The notes under the pieces are model-generated. The model was not told the origin of the DNA. It searched no databases and saw only the letters and a list, made by a program, of their open reading frames with translations. A DNA stretch of 64,000 bases from Mycteria americana (Eukaryota; Chordata; Aves; Ciconiiformes; Ciconiidae), in NCBI RefSeq assembly GCF_035582795.1, contig NC_134396.1, positions 30,113,683 to 30,177,682 of the forward strand. The letters run 5' to 3'. The position numbers were made by a program, and so were the translations under genes. Below, one piece after another: positions 11,101 to 25,700 of the stretch. Each line of letters begins with the position of its first letter. The stretch's first letter is position 1.

Positions 11101-14100
11101 TTCAACAAAAGACTGAATACATTCAAGAAGAATCTCTTCACCGATTTAGCCCTGTCTACTGCCTTTAGAAATTTTCACTTTCAGAGAGCATTTCAGATCA
11201 CTTTTTTTTAAAACAAATATTAAACTGGACCACAAAAAGTATAGTCTGTATGAGTGCTGCATATTTACTTAGCTTTCTAGCATACATCTATACCATGCAG
11301 CACACAAGAATACAGCATAAATAAGCTTCTCACAGGCAATCCTTAAAAAGTTAAATCAATCTCTCTGGCTGTAGCATAGGACACCCTATCCTTTTAGTTT
11401 GATTTTCCTTATTTATTACCATTGTACAGTCTGGTTTTTAAGTTATGATGAAAAGCTTCTGTTATAGTCTGATACAGGTCCCATTATTGCTATGCTGAAT
11501 CCTGACTGTGGATTCCAAAGCAAACAACAAAGCAAGATTGGGTGCTCTGTCTTGATATTGACATAGATGGGATTCGGCCACTCCTATCGCATTCACTTGC
11601 AAGCCCTATGCACTTGTAAAGGAAAGACCTGTAAGGAAAGATGGATTGATTGTTGGCTGATACGATATGTGAACAGTATATTCTTTTCACAGCTTTTTGT
11701 TTTCCCTCAGTAATGAAGAATACTATTCTGTCCTGTTTTTCTTATGAAAGAAGAAAATTGCCAGAGGTCTCTAATACATAAAGGATTAAATCCTAAATAA
11801 AACATTAACTGGCCAAAGATAGTAATTTTAAGAAAAGGCTTAAACAATCTCTCAAGATCCTAGGAGAAAGGTGTTCCACAGAAACCCAATCAGCCACTCT
11901 TCCTCAAAGATAAAGGTAGCTCCTTTACCAGAGCATTCCCATTTAGAGCAGTACTTTTTCCCCTTCTCCAATAGGCTGTCATACTAGACTTTCCCACCAC
12001 AAAAGCTAAGATACCTCCTGTAATTCTCCACCTAAACAACATTCTTTTTTTTCTTTTAGAAACCAGCTGCTTAGTAGCAACTAACTACTCCTTTTTCATC
12101 TGGGTCTGAGAATTTCCTTTATTAAGCTCAAAGGGGTTCCTTACCAGAAGGGTATTTATTCTTGTATATTACATAGAAATCTAGGAGGTGTGCACTACAA
12201 AGCATTCAAGCTTTCTCTATTTACATTTCCTTTTACTTGATAGAGAAAGAGAAAACAAGGCCAGACAGACAGCTACTGTAAATCATTTTAGCATTACTGA
12301 CTTCAGAGGTTCTATGCTGACTTAGCTGCAAAAGATCTTGCTGCAAAAGCCTTTGGAGACAGAATTGAGTCTCAGGTCTGACAGTGTGCAAAACGTTCTT
12401 TTGGAAGCCAAGGAGGCTTCCACTGCAGCCTTGCTCTTACTCTTGCTCCTTCACATATGTCCTTCCTTGCTACTTTGAGGTTTCCACAAGGTCCCCACCT
12501 TTGTGGCTTCTTTCTTAAACAAGGCTAAATGGGTTTCTCTTAGAAGCTTGTTAGTGTCCCTGGGGAGCACTGGACAGTGTCCTTTTGACAAGATACTGGC
12601 TTTGAATATGAGCTACTCGTGTGCAACTAGTGCATGGAAATGTTAACAAACCCTGGTTAAACTCCACTTGGCTGTTTTGCCACAATCTATAAAAATGACT
12701 CATCTTTTACTGTAGTACAGAGTTCACCCACCTGCTAAATCAAGCATTACTATTAAAACAGGCTATTAGATGTTCACTGAACTGTACTGTGCAGAGTGGG
12801 CATAAGCTGCCAGAATTATTCCACGTGTACACAAGGTGATGTATTCTAGTCAGTGATGCAGGGGAGTGAGAATCAGCAGATCAAGGTTCAAAATCCACTA
12901 GTAATGCAGATGGCATTACTAAACATAAAACTGGTGATCCAGAAGTTTTTATCACTATGTTAGCATGCCATTCCTCTCAAACTCATCAGCTCTGTTGAGA
13001 GGCAGAGCACTGAGAGGCAGAGCTTAGGCATCCCATTTCATTAACAGTGTTACATGGCTTCCAGACTGCAGATGCCTGTCTCCCAGTCAGACTGGAGCAT
13101 AAAGCTGTGGAACTGGCATCCATCTGTGTTGAGCTACCCTAACTTACAGAATTTGGAACTGGTTACTTCATTTCTCCATATCTTCTCTAAAAATGCTCCA
13201 CAGGGATGCTGTGAGATTTAACTGGTTGTTTACTTTTGAATGCTTTTCTCATATTCAGGAACAGAGCCCCTCACCCACAGTGCTCAAGAACAGCAGTAAA
13301 GCCAACTTAATAAACCAATAATGCTAATGTAATTGTTTTTAGATTAATATCCTACTGTGCTTTATAATGTAGTGTTGTCCTTTTTCAAATGGGAAAGTCT
13401 GGGCAGATAGCTAACAAGACTGCACAAGGGCAAACTTTTCCTCAGCTCCAACTGGAGTGCCCTGATACTCAATGCCTCTGAAAGGCATGCCTAAATCAGA
13501 CATTCAGTATCAGGCTGCCTTAGAAGCTGAGTTCTAGCTCTCAGTGCTTCAATTTTCCCAACTGTAAAATAAAAATGTTGAGTTCACTTTGTAATTAATA
13601 AATAAATATGAGATGCACTCAGTGACCCTCACTCTCTGGGGAAGTTTTGATCTACAGTCCTACATCGATATGTCTGTCCAAGAAATTCGTAACAAGAGGC
13701 TCAGGAACATCAATAAGACTTTATAAACCAGATTCTTGTCTTTGATAGCATCTCAGATGGAACAGGAGTGACTGAAAAGAGGTAGAGGAGTAAGTGGACA
13801 ACTGGACAACTGGCAGCCAACAGGGCTGAACCTTAGGCTTACCAACCACAGGCAACTCGTTAATGAGTTCTCCAGACTGGAGAAACAGGATTCATCCAAG
13901 AATGACTCATATTTATTGTGAAGTGATCTGTTTAATCACTGTGAGGCTCATCCATGTTGATTCCTTTTTCTCCCATGGGATTTCCTGGCTATGCACATTA
14001 GGAGTAACAGGTTTGCATAAAGAACAGCGCACACAGACTGCCAAGGGATATAACAGTGCAGCTGGAGTACGAACTTAGGGCTGCCTGAAATATCTGTCAC

Positions 14101-17100
14101 AGGAATACTGGACTTCCTGTAATGTGCTTGTTAAAAAATGTTTTTCTCAAGTCATCTGGTTTGTTAAGGGACAGTAAACAACAGCTGTTTTGGCAATGAT
14201 TTTAAATTCCACTTCGATATTTTAATCCAGGATTTAGTAGTCCCCAAGTCCTAAATTTCTCTTTGACTGAAGTCTTGCCCACAGAATACAATCCAAACAT
14301 CTGCTGTGCTCTTGTGGGGTTGGGAAGGGCTAGTGAATTGCAGAAGAGCTGCTTTGGAGTGGCTGTTTCATCTCTGCGCTTGAATAATGTACTGTTCAAC
14401 TTTTACGTACTTCGAAATGCTTGTGAATGATGCTGCCATGGTCATTCTATCACACACAAAGCTTCCATGTGCAAAGACATCCATGGATAGCCTTCAGACA
14501 GACTTAACAGTACCTGTATATGCTCTGAAATGTTGCTATTCTGGGCATTAGAACTGTATTGACTCTGTTGTAAAGGACTTCTATATTGGTGGGTGGTGAG
14601 TTACAGAGCTTTGCACATAACATTGATTTTTGACCTGTTGGTCATTCTTGAGTTTACATTTTTGTTTCTTAACGTATCACAAGAGGCCTTATTTCATCTA
14701 CAGCAAACATCTGGATAACTCTGTGCTTAGGAGTTGAATCAATGCCTACTGAAATCAGTGGAAAAGCTCCTACTGGTTTAGAGGCATCTGTATCTAATCT
14801 AGCATTCTTATAGCTTTGTCTTTGCTACAGGAGGGGAAAAAGTTTTCTTAATCTGAGCAAGAAAGTATTCTTCATCTGAACTAACTAAATCAAAATGAAT
14901 CCTAATGAAGGAAAAGTGTTTGTAGGTTTCCTATCAGTGGGAGAGTGTGGGAAGCCTGGCACTCTGTTAGCTTGTGTGAAACCTATACCTTCACTGATTG
15001 TACATTCAGTCAGCTAATTTAAGGATACTTTTTTTCTTTAAGAGAAGACTAAGAGACTTTAGCCAGCATCTTCTCTTCCAGATCCACCTTTGCAAGTGGA
15101 AGAGGTTATTTTCCCAGGCTGCTTGTCTTCCTTTTGCTGTATGAAGTTACTTTTTCCTTAAATTTATTGGCAAAGAACTTCCTGGGAGTGTTTCTTAATT
15201 CTGGCAAGATCAGCTAAGCTCACTTACACAGGTTCAAGGCAGACAACAAGCAACTTGCATTAGACTGTGGGAGAATGTTTCTCAATGTTCTATCCCCTGA
15301 AGTTCAAGGAAAGATGGTAAAACAGACACTGAAGGTTGTTTCTTGCCAGCTCCTGTTTCCACTTAAAGCAACAGGAGTACAGACATCAAGTCCATGACAG
15401 TCCAAGCCTGTAACAGCAATTGAAATGGAGCCCAGAAGGAGAAGAAAATGTACTTACAACAGAATAAAAAATAGTATCTCCATAAGCTTAGTTGAATTTC
15501 TGAATTTCTTTCACTTAGTTGAAAGTGGAAGAAGTTCAGCTCTTTATATTTTATATTTTGCTAAGTGTATTCTAAAGACTGAAAGAAACTGGTCTTTCCC
15601 ACATGCCTTGCTAGGCAGGCTATATCACCAGGGCAGGATTCCATCGGTCATGAACCATCACAGTTTTTTTGGATAGCTCAGTAATTACCCATCTTAATGT
15701 ATCCATTTGTATGAAGTTCACACATAATTAATGGATCAACTATATTAATCCCCCATTTGTTATGGAGGGGAGCAACCACATTTGTTTCAGGATATTATGA
15801 CCCAGTATTCTGAAACCTGTACTGAATTCACTGAAGAGCAGCTGAAAGACATTTTAGTCAACGAAACCACCAAGTTCATATTTCTCTGATGCCCCTGCAA
15901 ACAGATTAAATGCAAAGACAAAATGATACAAAGAAATGGAGAAGAAATTGCTACCCTAACCTATTCCCAGCTATCTGCAGTTCCATGCCATTGTCAGATG
16001 TCAATAACCTCTCAGATCTGCCAAATGAGCCAATTGTGTAATATTCCCCAACCCATGTCCATCAAAATAAACTTGGCTATTTCAGATAGCTTAAATAACA
16101 TTGTTAACTCATCTCACATTGGCTTGCATGGGTTAATGAATGAATAATTCACATGAGCAGCTCAACTGCTAGATCTGAAACTCTGGTAACCCTTAGTAAA
16201 GGATAACAATCTGTTCCATCAGCATTGGTGAAACAGAAAGAAGTTGTGTCTCCCCTGTACAACGCTGTAATAATGCAGTAAGGTCATAATAGAACAAAAC
16301 TTGGTAGAATTACATTCTCACCAAAGTAAAATTTCATATGCGAGTAGTCTTTCCTAGGATTTCTCTTTGAAACAGTTTTAATGAGGGTTTGGCATAGTAC
16401 CCTGATACTCAATTTGTAAAGCCCTATTCTGTAACCAAATGAACAATAGATGTTGAGCCTATGAAAAACTCTACAGTAAGCCAGTGAAACTGTGCTTATA
16501 AGAGGTTTCAGGTCAAAGGTAAAAGCAACTTGAATTACATGTACAGAACAAGAACAAAGCTCATTTGTTGGAACTGCATATTCCAGTCATACAGTGGATC
16601 ACATAAGGAACAGAGCAGCTTGACTACAAAAGGGAAGGATGTAATGGAATGCTCAAGGCCATCAGTCTCTTTTGGAGAGTGCATCAACACCAGCTGAAGC
16701 TACAATGGGATTTTGTTTGTAGATTTTCTTCAGATATACTCCTGGAAGGCATACGCATCATATGTACCTGTTACAGACTGGCATAGTACCCCTGTTTGGT
16801 CAGCAGTTTCCTATTAGCAGACTTAATTCTGGTTTCTAAGCTCCTAATTTCCTGGGTCTGGACAGTTACTGTTCATTGTTCTGACTCTGTTAGGCATGTT
16901 CACAGGTCCAATTTTCTCCCAGGATACCTAGCAGTATGACTGCTTCAAACAGCAAAATAAATGCCAAAGCTTTATGCATGTATGTCTACTAACATATACA
17001 AAATTAGCAAGAACTCTGTTTAATGTTCTGTAAAGCAAGTAAAGCAAGATAGCAGAAAAGTATTATCCCTTAGCAAATGTAAGTACTGTGAGTGCATCCC

Positions 17101-17283
17101 TCCTCCCAGGGGTTTGGCCGTCCGGGCTAAGGACTCAAGAAGGCCTGAGCTGTCTGTCACCGTGCAGCACAGGCTGACTACTCCCTAAGGGAGTGGAGCT
17201 GGGAATTGAGGGAGACCCCAAGAGCTTGCCAGCCCCAGACCCGTCTCACAGCCTCTGAGCAAGATGAGTAGGACCTGCTCAGG

Positions 17284-17847
17284 TGTACTGGCTTTGGCTG
17301 GGATAGAGTTAATTTTCTTGATAGTAGCTATATAGTGCTATGCCTTGGATTTGTGACCAAAACAGCGCTGATAGCACACCAAGGTTTTAGTTATTGCTGA
17401 GCAGTGCTTATACAGCATCAAGGCCTTTTCTGTTTCTCACACTCTCCCACCAGCAAGGGGGTGGGCAAGAAGCTGGGAGGGGACACAGCTGGGACAGCTG
17501 ACCACAACTGACCAAAGGGATATTCCATACCATCTGACGTCATGCTTAGCAATAAAAGCTGGGGGAAGAGTGAGGAAGAGGGAACTTTTGGAGTTAGGGT
17601 GTTTGTCTTCCCAAGTAACCATTATGTGTGATGAAGCCCTGCTTTCCTGGCAATGGCTGCCTGCCAGTAGGAAGAAATTCCTTATTTTTGCTTTGCTTTC
17701 ATGTGCAGCTTTTGCTTTAAACTGTCTTTATCTCAGTCCATGAGTTTTCTCACTTTTACCCTTCTGATTTTCTCCCTCGTGCCATTGGAGGGGAGTGAGC
17801 AAACGGCTGTGTGGGGCTGAGTTGCTTGATGGGGTTAAACCACAACA
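17284..17847 (+). mobile_element. Solo LTR of an avian endogenous retrovirus (copy 1)
   Basis: The element starts TGTACTGGCTTTGGCTGGGA and ends AAACCACAACA. It is flanked by TCAGG (17279-17283) and CCAGG (17848-17852), a 5-bp target duplication with one change. It is homologous along its length to the LTR at 26.7 kb. It holds a perfect TGACGTCA (17535-17542) and a degraded TATA (CAATAAAAG at 17550-17558). There is no internal retroviral sequence on either side, so it is a solo LTR left by LTR-LTR recombination. The 5-bp duplication fits ERVL-type integration. It is more diverged than copy 2. Confidence 0.85.
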
Positions 17848-17852
17848 CCAGG

Positions 17853-20800
17853 AAAGGCACCCAGCATCAGCCCAGAGCCCAAGACATCAGGCAAGTTCAA
17901 GGTGATGAGACAGGGTCAAGGTGAAGTCAGCAATTCAGAGTTAGGATCAGGCCCTGTGAAGGTAACAAGTGATCACCAGACAGGCCCATAGTGATGAGGA
18001 AGGTTCAAGGTCAGGCTGGGACGTCATTCTGTAGGTCAGGGTCTGGGCCCGGATTAGCAGGCTGATGGCCAGGCATAGGCAGGGCTGCGATGCAGTGGCA
18101 GCTGTAGCTGAGGTGGGATCCAAGGACTAGAGCAGCACCTTAGATCAGTTCCCACAGGAGGCTGAGGGCTTCCTGCAGTGCTGTCTAGAGGGGATGTCTC
18201 TGGGAAGGATCTCTCCAAGGTCACCAGAGGGAGGACAGTACTAAACCATGCTCAACTCAACTGTACTCAACTGTACTAAATTGGCCCTGAGCACAGGCAG
18301 CCAAACCTCCAGGAGGAGGGATAGTCTCAGGGCCCTTAAAGCAAGTGTATTTCATAGCCCCAGTAACCAACAGCTGCTGAGAGGAGAAAAAAACTCACTC
18401 AAGACCTGAGAACCCTTCTCATATTCTGCCAAACCAACTTCTTGCTCCTTCCAGCCTTCTTTGGCTCTTTCCTTCTTCTGCCAGATACTTAAGGTTTCTG
18501 TACTTAAGCTTAAAAGCAGAAGGATGATACAAAAGAGAAGCAGAAGGGAATGCACTAAGTTACCACATGCTAGCTAAAAAGACGTAACAGTATGTCTCTT
18601 CTTTTCCTTAAAGAAGTTAGGCCAATAGATTCAGACGTTCACCCCAGTGTAGCTGCTTGGTAAGTAAATAGCATTAAGGTTGTGACTGGTCTTTCAAACA
18701 GGACTTAAGGCAGATGTCCGGTAACAATTATTTAATGGATGAAATTGCTGATAATATCACATAGGAACAAACACCCAGAATCCTCTGCAAGTGACGTTTC
18801 ACCCAAATCCCAGCAAGCAGGCACTGAGCCTACAGGTGCACACAGATCCATTCCAATATCCATGTCCTTCCTACCCCAGCAAGGGGAGGATCCCAGAGGG
18901 CTTACTTACTGAAGACCTGTTTTCTGAACATCTGCAAAATACTATCTGGGAGGCATCTCCCCTTAGTATCTTAAGTATCTTAGTATCTTTAACCATTACT
19001 TATAAGACTATCACTAGTCTGTCTTCCTGACCCCTAACAAAAGCCCGGGCTTCCCCAGCTTTTCTTATTTTTGTCACAATCAGGTTTTATTGCAGGTATA
19101 CTTTTAGCTCAGTCAATAATCCTGTTCTAGCTAAACTGCCATAAAAACAACAACAAAAAAGATTGCGTATCATGTAAAGTTAAAACCCATTCCTTTTACT
19201 ACTGCTTATGCTTAAAAACTCAGGGTTTTTTCCTTGACTTTCCTCAGAACTATTCAGCTAATTCTGAAGTCCTCTTCTCCTGAGGAACCACTTTTTCTGG
19301 ATGTGAAGTAATAGTGAGTCACTGAGTCAGCAGACAACAAGCTTCCTGAGTGAAGTCAGCAGACCCTATTTCCCCCCTATTCTGTAATATGGTAGGATGT
19401 GTCAGACACACATTGCCAGACTGCTATATATATTTACCAGGACTGCCTCATACTTAATCTTTCACCTTTCCCCTAGTTTCTCTTTTTTCTTTTGTACTTC
19501 CCTAGTCTTTTGTATCAAAACCAACACTCTTGATTTAAAAAATAAGGAAAGGAAACAGATTTACAAATTAGGGTATCTGTCTTCTCCCTCATCCTTTTTT
19601 ACTCGATCAGCCCTCTGATCAGTAACTACATTTACAGAAATATTAAGGGCAGAACTAGTCAGGTAGCAGAAATACAATAATTCATTCCGCTACATAATTA
19701 ATGTCAGTACCTCATTTTTTGCTAAATCCCTTCAGTGGGGCCTACTTACAAAGCTCTCTTTCTGATAAAGCTGGAAGATTATGGACCTTCTGGCAGAAAA
19801 CAAACATCATGGCTTCCTTTACAGGCATGTAATGTTTCTCAGAACAGCTGCAACTAAGAAAAGCAAAGCAAAAAAAACCCAGCTCCGTGCTATTGCTTCA
19901 TAAAAACTTCCAAATTTTGGAACCACTAACAGTGATGTCTGCAAATGTCATTCCAAAGAAAAAATACTAACTTTCCAAAACCACAAGGGTCTTCTCAAAA
20001 TGTAGTATACACTACTTGGAGCACCAAACATCCTCATGGAAATGATGCTAATAACATTAAGTAATAACTATACTCAGAATGATTTTGCACCGATAACTGA
20101 TACATTGATAAATTGCACCTAATTAGGAGTGGAAGAGCATTTTTTCTTAAACAGCCACTCCACTTCTGCTGGTCCTAATTCTCAGACTTAAAAAATACAT
20201 TAAAAACTTGTTCTTGGCAAAATTCTTAACTTCACTCAACTTCAGATTTTACTCCAAGTGATCTGTCTAACATCCCTCAAGGAGCAGGCAGAGATTCCAA
20301 CAGGTATTGCATGAATCTCTCAGGATTTGTAGGCCACTCTTCTATGACAGTTATTCTGAGGAAAAAGTTGTATTTCCTTAGGTTATTGACAGATAATGGT
20401 TCATTTAGATCTGAATCAAAACATAAGAATAAAGCATTGTGCTGTAAAATGGCTGGTATTCGTAAGCTGAGACACCATTTTAAACCATTAAAGGACATAT
20501 AATTGAATACTTTTGATGCAAAGGTTCTGTTCCCCCAGGTGAAACAGCCTCACAGTCTTGTATTTGCTTTTGTAGAATGACTAGCCTTTCATGCTCACTT
20601 TCACATCCCTCTTTCAAAAGACAACCCTTATGAACTTACTGAAGTTGCGAGTCTGTTGGCTTCCAGGCAAACTCTAGTGCAGGCTATATTTGAACAAAAA
20701 ATGTGTAAACATGACCTATGGACTGTTACAGTGAATAAGTATACAGTTCATAAGCCTACTAATCTTCTTCCTTCTTAGCAACTATGGCTTTAGAAGCTTT

Positions 20801-22090
20801 TCAGCATTTTTCTTCCAATACCCTTAACCCAGCACTGATCTTCCTAGCTTTTCTCACAAAGCTTCAATCAAAGTACATAAATAACTTGAAATGAGTAAAT
20901 GTTTTTTCTTGCTCTTTCATGTGGATTATTGTGTGGGAATCTATTTTAATTGTTTCATAACAGCATCTAAATTTTAGCTCCATTCATGTGGTACTAAAAT
21001 TCTTTGCATATCCACAAATTGCTTATCAGTATCAGCGAAGTGTGGAAACTTTTGTAGCTGTATCATGGCTAGACCACATTTAATTGCTCCACAGTGAAAT
21101 GAACCATTCCTAAAATAACTACTCAAAATCTTGAAATTTTTTACAAAACTAATGTTTCTTTTTATGTAAGAAGAAAGGTACAGTATCATGAATGGTAATC
21201 AAATTTCAGATAAATTCACCTACTTCTTAGAATGATAGGTACCTCATACAATATGCTCATACATATGCTCTACATGCTCACAAGCTCTTATGTTAAGTAT
21301 ATTATTTCTTTGAACTTTTGTGTAAAAGTTAGTGCTACACAGGTGTATGATTTTAAGAATAATTTCAATCATTTATTTAGGAAAACCCATTTCCTATTTC
21401 TCTTTACTGACATCTTAGATATAGATAGTAACAAACTAATCTTCTGGTAGTTTCCAGATATCATTTTGATATCATCTTGCAACTCCTACATGACTTTGTA
21501 ATAACATTTAAAATAATACCTTTTAGTCATGTGGATTTACTGATATTTTCTCTCCTTTTCCAGCAACTATGGAAGTTACAAGAAATTATGACTTTTTTTG
21601 GTTCATTACAGCTCCCACTGTTGTTAATAAAAAGTTTACTGCAGATATCAATTAGAATAAGTATTCTGAGGAAAAAAAATGAATGAAGACAAGGTAGTGA
21701 AGGTACGCTTAGCCTTCTTTGTAATATTTGTATGTTGATTACTAAATGAAAACTCATTGTGAATACCTCATTTTTTTCCTCCTAGGTTAGTAAGTTGTAT
21801 GGCACATTATCTACACTTGAAAAGAGTACTGCACATTCTAGTCATGCCTATTCTGCAAGTTATACATAAATAACAGTAAGAAATATAATAGGCAATACGA
21901 TTTTTGTGACAATACTAATTACTGTGACAATACTAATTAGAATACCTAATGACTTGTTTCCATCCACTGGAATTGAAACTGTATTTAAACTTAGTCTCTT
22001 GCTTTTGATCCTTGCTTAATCAAGGCATGATATAAGTGTGTTCTGCCTGGATTTGTACCTGACTGATCCTGAAACTGCCTTACAAAATAA
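17853..22090. other. Intergenic, no gene recognised
   Basis: The first 180 bp after the solo LTR contain loosely repeated TTCAAGGTGA / GTCAAGGTGA words, including a perfect TCAAGGTCA at 18005-18013. The rest is AT-rich and unique, with a 20-bp-scale duplication of GTGACAATACTAATTA near 21906-21940. No exon or RNA gene was recognised. Confidence 0.5.
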
Positions 22091-22091
22091 A

Positions 22092-22775
22092 ATTCATAGA
22101 ATCATAGAATCATTTAGGTTGGAAAAGACCCTTAAGATCATCGAGTCCAACCATAAACCTAACACTGACAAGTCCACCACTAAACCACGTCCCTAAGCAC
22201 CACATCCAAACATCTTTTAAATATGTCCAGGGATGGTGACTCAACCACTTTCCTGTGCAGTCTGTTCCAATGCTTGATAATCCTTTCAGGGAAGAAATTT
22301 TTCCTAATATCCAATCTAAACCTCCCCTGGCACAACTTGAGGCCATTTCCTCTCGTCCTGTCACTTGTTACCTGGGAGAAGAGACCGACCCCCACCTCTC
22401 TACAACCTCCTTTCAGGGAGTTGAAGAGAGCGATAAGGTCTCCCCTCAGCCTCCTTTTCTCCAGGCTAAACAACCCCAGTTCCCTCAGCCGCTCCTCATC
22501 AGACTTGTGCTCCAGACCCTTCACCAGCTTCGTTGCCCTTCTCTGGACACGCTCCAGCACCTCAATGTCTCTCTTGTAGTGAGGGGCCCAAAACTGAACA
22601 CAGTATTCGAGGTGTGGCCTCACCAGTGCCGAGTACAGGGGCATGATCACTTCCCTAGTCCTGCTAGCCACACTATTTCTGATACAAGCCAGGATGCTAT
22701 TTGCCTTCTTGGCCACCTGGGCACACTGCCAGCTCATATTCAGGAGGTTGTCATGTTTATGTTCATTTAAGCTAC
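22092..22775 (-). mobile_element. CR1 LINE, 5'-truncated (end of ORF2 and 3' UTR)
   Basis: On the minus strand an open frame of over 180 codons matches the C-terminal part of CR1 ORF2, after the catalytic reverse transcriptase core: [40 protein letters not shown] and RGNGLKL are family hallmarks. The low-coordinate end carries ATTCATAGAATCATAGAATC, the reverse complement of the octamer tail typical of CR1 3' ends. The frame is still largely intact, so this is a fairly young dead-on-arrival copy. The 5' truncation is near 22775. Confidence 0.95.
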
Positions 22776-25700
22776 TGTATTCAGAAATTATTGGGTAGTC
22801 CATCCAAGAGTAATGAAACAAACTAAAACTGAAGAGTCAAATTTTGCCTTCAAAATTCTAGAAAGAATGCTGTTGCAGACAGCAGTGCTTAAAAACTCCT
22901 TTGCAGACTGAGTAAATAATACAGAATCCACGTGGTTGCAGTGGTATCCTTTACATTTTTCTAAGAAAAGGTATATATTCCTATCTTTCTTTAATTGTAA
23001 TTCTAAGGGAATTTTTGATTGAAAATGGTTTCGTAGATTTGTTGTGGTGTTATGCTGTGACACAGCTGGCATTACCAGTAATTCTAGTACTTTATCCTTT
23101 GGTTAAAGTCTACAGAAGATACATAGCATAAAACCTGTCGCTATCACGAGTCTGATAACAGTTTCACAGGAAAGTAACAGTTCTGTTGTGCAATTCCACA
23201 TACATCAGCATAAAAACTGTCTGTACAAGAGTGAAACAATGGTTCAAGAAGAAACTATTCAGAAGCAAGCATACCATGTTCTGTAATATATGCATATATG
23301 AAACCTCTAACCATACGAGCATCACAAAAGTGCTGCCCAGTTCAGTACCCAAATAAACATTGAAGGGAAACGTTAGTTCCCGTTACATTAATATTGACAC
23401 AGCTGTGTTGAGCAGTAAGATTAACTAACCATACTAATTCTAAAAAACGTCTGTCCTTCCCTGGGTACCTATTTACTTGTTCTCTTCTAAGAATCTTCGT
23501 TACTCCTACAAAATACTAAGGGATGGCCAACTCTAGTCACATGGCTACTGTGACGCTCCATTCTTAGAGGGCAAGCAACATCAACCTAGACCACATGAAA
23601 TTCCTCCCGACTTTTCAAGATTTCTCAAACAGACTAGATTTCACCATGCCAAGGGGCAGGAAGAGACTCTTTTCTAGAGGGTAAGAGCCTTCAATGAACT
23701 GAGACAACTAACCAGAACAGTTTCACTGGAGAAAATTTTCTCTGAATCAGACTCCAAAACAGTGACAACCACTGGAAGTGGTAATTATCATCTCAGAGAA
23801 AACAGTATTAGGCACTACTACAGCAAATGATGATTTACAGTTTCTGTCACTTAAATACCGCAGAATAATGAGTTAGTTAAGAGAAATATTGTTTTTTTCC
23901 TGAAGTACAGTTTTCTCCTCAGTAAAACCAGTTGGAAGATTTGCTTCTGCTTTGCAAGTGTCATCTAGCCAATTCGCAATATTTTATGGCTTATAGTTTA
24001 CAGGCTTTTTTAAACAAAAGACTTGAATTAAACATATTAAAAGAATGCTGGCTTCTACATTTGTATGTCACATATGGAAAGAAGCATGTGTCACAGCAGA
24101 AAGGAAAGTTTAGACAATTAAACAGAATTTATATACCTTCTTATGAATGCCACACACATCACTAAAAAATTCCAGAATCTTTACAAAAGGCTATAGCGTG
24201 AAGGATGGTGGGAGGGAACAGCCAAGAATTCTTCAAGTTATGTCCATGGAATATGAACAAAATAGAAACTTAAACAGCAGCTTTGTCTATGTATAATAAT
24301 CACAAACATATTTACAGAGTTTTGGAAGGAATAGCTATAATTTGAAATATTTTCCCTTTTTCTACAAAAATCACACTATTGCTAACATATTTAGAGCGTG
24401 TTGTGCTTCCTCCCACCACCACATAGAAGAATAAATCCTGTAAACTACAAATCCCCCCCTTCCTCCCCTGCTTCAGTACAGTTGTATATTCTATGAATTA
24501 CAAATAAAACTAGGACATTCACATTTCAAATTACCATCTGCTATTGTAACTGTATCTGTGTGCAATAACACTCTGCTTACACAAAGCCAATGCAACATCA
24601 AAGGGACACAAAACATTTAAATTCATTTGAAGTGTCAAGACCTCCCAGATCATCAATCTTAGCCTATTTTCACAATTAAAAATCTACATCAGAAAGGTAG
24701 GTAGGTAGATAGGTATTAAGGTCCATGTGATAAGCAGGTTTATCTCAACAGATATTTTAGTGCAGCAATCCAGACATATAAGGAATACATAAGATCCAAT
24801 CCAGTAAAGTGCTTAAACATTCATTTAACTTAAATAATATAGATAAACACATTGATTTAGGGGATTTCACTACTGTACAAACATGCTTAAATCCTCTCTG
24901 CCCCTGTGTTATGCTCCTTTTAGAAAACATCATGTTGTAAGGATTCACTAAGGATTAGCACAAAGTATTAAAACACTGTGATACACATTTCATGTTCTGT
25001 AGAAAATACAGCTTGACACCCGTAATTAGAGAAGCCTTCACTCTTACCATTTTATTGCTGAACTTCTGAAAACATTTTCAGCTTTTTAGGTAACACAGAA
25101 ACCGATTTCACTGTCTGAAGTTTCCTAAAAGCAGCTTATATAAAAAGGCCACACTCTATCAGGGAAAACAAAGCACATCAAAACCAAATAGAAGTGGGGA
25201 TAACTTGATGGAAAGAAATGAAATCAACTTTTCAATTTACAGAAGTTTTAGCTCCACCTAATGGTCAGAAAGGAAAAGATTTTCCTGTCTGCCTCCTATT
25301 TGCTATATAATCACTATTTGAAGACACAACTGAATAGAGTGCATCAAAGCAATAGACATCATTATATCAAAATAACATTAAGAGTAGGACTTACAGCAAC
25401 AATAACCAAGAAACACCAGCAAAGTTACCTCATACAATGAACAGCTAACGGATATTTGCTATCCGTGGAGCTATTATCAAAGTTTAGCATGTCAGTTTCC
25501 AAAGAACAGGGCATGCTGACTGTTACTGCATTTGTACATTAAATAATAGGAAAGATTCTTAGTGGGCAAAGATTGATGGCACTTGAGGGAACTCCATGAA
25601 CTTACATTAGTGAAGGTCTGGTCATTATGTTCTGCTTTATTTGCTGAAGCTTTGTTCCATATTTTACCAGTTACTTGTGTAACATGCATTCTCTGGATAA

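Larger units (their letters stand above)
2096..17283. other. Intergenic, no gene recognised
   Basis: Mostly unique AT-rich DNA. The open frames here (up to 195 codons at 4401-4988 plus) do not resemble known proteins; the longest runs through a GC-rich patch. An LTR-like patch lies at about 7.75-8.18 kb. No CR1, tRNA or conserved exon was recognised. Confidence 0.6.
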
